This document shows, in pieces, positions 6,026-6,575 of a DNA stretch of 6,575 bases (the stretch's first letter is position 1; each line of letters begins with the position of its first letter). The position numbers and the translations under genes were made by a program. Below the pieces are notes generated by a model that saw nothing but the letters and a program-made list of their open reading frames with translations, had not been told where the DNA came from and did not search any database. The stretch spans positions 1-6,575 of the forward strand of contig SPDF01000088.1 in the NCBI GenBank assembly GCA_004525055.1, given 5' to 3'. Origin of the DNA: Gemmatimonadales bacterium. GTDB taxonomy: Bacteria > Gemmatimonadota > Gemmatimonadetes > Gemmatimonadales > GWC2-71-9.

Positions 6026-6575
6026 TACCCATTCTCGCCTTCCTGGTGATGGCGCTCGGCACCGACGCGGCCGCTCAGGCCCCTCTTCCGCTCATCCCGT
6101 ACCCCCAGCACGTCATCCGGAACACCGGCACGGCCGAACTGCGTCACCGGATTCGGCTTGAGGCACCGGAGGGAACAGCTCTCAGTGCGCTAGCCAGCTA
6201 CACCAGCGACCTGCTTGAGCTGGAGCTGGGCTGGCGGCCGACGATCGTCTCCGGCATCGCGCCGCCCGCCGGGCTGACCCTCCGGATCGTTGCGCCGGAT
6301 TCGACGCTCGGCGCCGAGGGGTATCGGTTGTCGAGCCAATCAGCCGGCGTCATCATCGAGGCTTCGACGGACGCCGGGCTCTTTCACGGCCTGCAGACCT
6401 TCCGCCAGCTGCTCCATGCCGGCGAGCCAGGCACGGTGCCGCTGGTCGAGATCACTGACGCCCCACGGTTCCCCTATCGCGGCATGCATCTCGACGTGGT
6501 CCGGCACTTCTTTCCGGTCGCGTTCGTGGAGCGGTACATCGACCTCCTCTCCCGCTACAAGTTCAACACCTTCCA
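6022..6575 (+). CDS. Secreted GH20 beta-N-acetylhexosaminidase (3' truncated by window end)
   Basis: The first 184 codons of a glycoside hydrolase family 20 enzyme, which removes terminal beta-linked GlcNAc or GalNAc from chitin oligomers, glycans or peptidoglycan fragments by substrate-assisted catalysis. It begins with a signal peptide (MIPILAFLVMALGTDAAAQ, 1-19), then LIPYPQHV (24-31), typical of the N-terminal GH20b domain (about 20-145) including DAGLFHGLQTFRQLL (117-131). The barrel starts with DAPRFPYRGMHLDVVRHFF (146-164) and YIDLLSRYKFNTF (172-184). R153 in the YRGMHLD motif corresponds to the substrate-binding arginine of the family. The catalytic Asp-Glu pair lies beyond the window. 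No lipobox is seen, so the product should be a soluble secreted or periplasmic enzyme. The GTG start overlaps the kinase stop by four bases and has a strong ribosome site. GH20 enzymes usually run from about 500 to over 700 residues, so most of the gene is missing here. Confidence 0.93.
   Translation, partial: MIPILAFLVMALGTDAAAQAPLPLIPYPQHVIRNTGTAELRHRIRLEAPEGTALSALASYTSDLLELELGWRPTIVSGIAPPAGLTLRIVAPDSTLGAEGYRLSSQSAGVIIEASTDAGLFHGLQTFRQLLHAGEPGTVPLVEITDAPRFPYRGMHLDVVRHFFPVAFVERYIDLLSRYKFNTF

Overview
The window is GC-rich, densely packed bacterial DNA. The largest gene is a Ser/Thr protein kinase with one transmembrane helix and a long WD40-like (PD40/TolB-type) beta-propeller tail. Its start follows the pattern 'ALADHFRLERELGQGGMATVYLA'. 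This kinase class, together with Tat-exported sugar-isomerase-like proteins and a small outer-membrane barrel, points to a Gram-negative soil or environmental lineage, most likely Gemmatimonadota or a relative. That assignment is inferred from protein style; there is no rRNA or other marker in the window.

Layout, left to right. (1) Positions 3-95 are the last 30 codons of an unidentified gene with a lysine-rich tail, followed by a textbook intrinsic terminator (120-148). (2) A plus-strand operon of three genes runs from 213 to 2444: a DUF962/Mpo1-like small membrane protein, a Tat-exported TIM-barrel sugar isomerase/epimerase-like protein, and a secreted alkaline-phosphatase/phosphodiesterase-superfamily enzyme. 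The joints overlap by 4 and 8 bases, so translational coupling is likely. (3) Between converging genes lies an 87-bp palindromic element (2470-2556) that can fold into a cloverleaf; it looks like a dispersed REP/MITE-type repeat. (4) A minus-strand gene (2576-3187) encodes a small outer-membrane beta-barrel with a signal peptide and a C-terminal phenylalanine. (5) A 144-bp divergent intergenic region (3188-3331) carries a good -10 box so close to the kinase ATG that the kinase message may be leaderless. (6) The kinase-PD40 receptor (3332-6025) is joined by a GTGA overlap to a secreted GH20 beta-N-acetylhexosaminidase (6022 onward) that runs off the window.

Functionally, most products act at or outside the inner membrane: three secreted proteins with catalytic folds, one outer-membrane barrel and one transmembrane kinase with a predicted periplasmic sensor. 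The tightest hint of a working unit is the receptor kinase coupled to a hexosaminidase, which suggests, without proving, a link between amino-sugar polymer turnover and kinase signalling. No CRISPR array, tRNA, rRNA, integrase, transposase or defence gene is visible. The window reads mostly as ordinary chromosomal gene content rather than a clearly new system.
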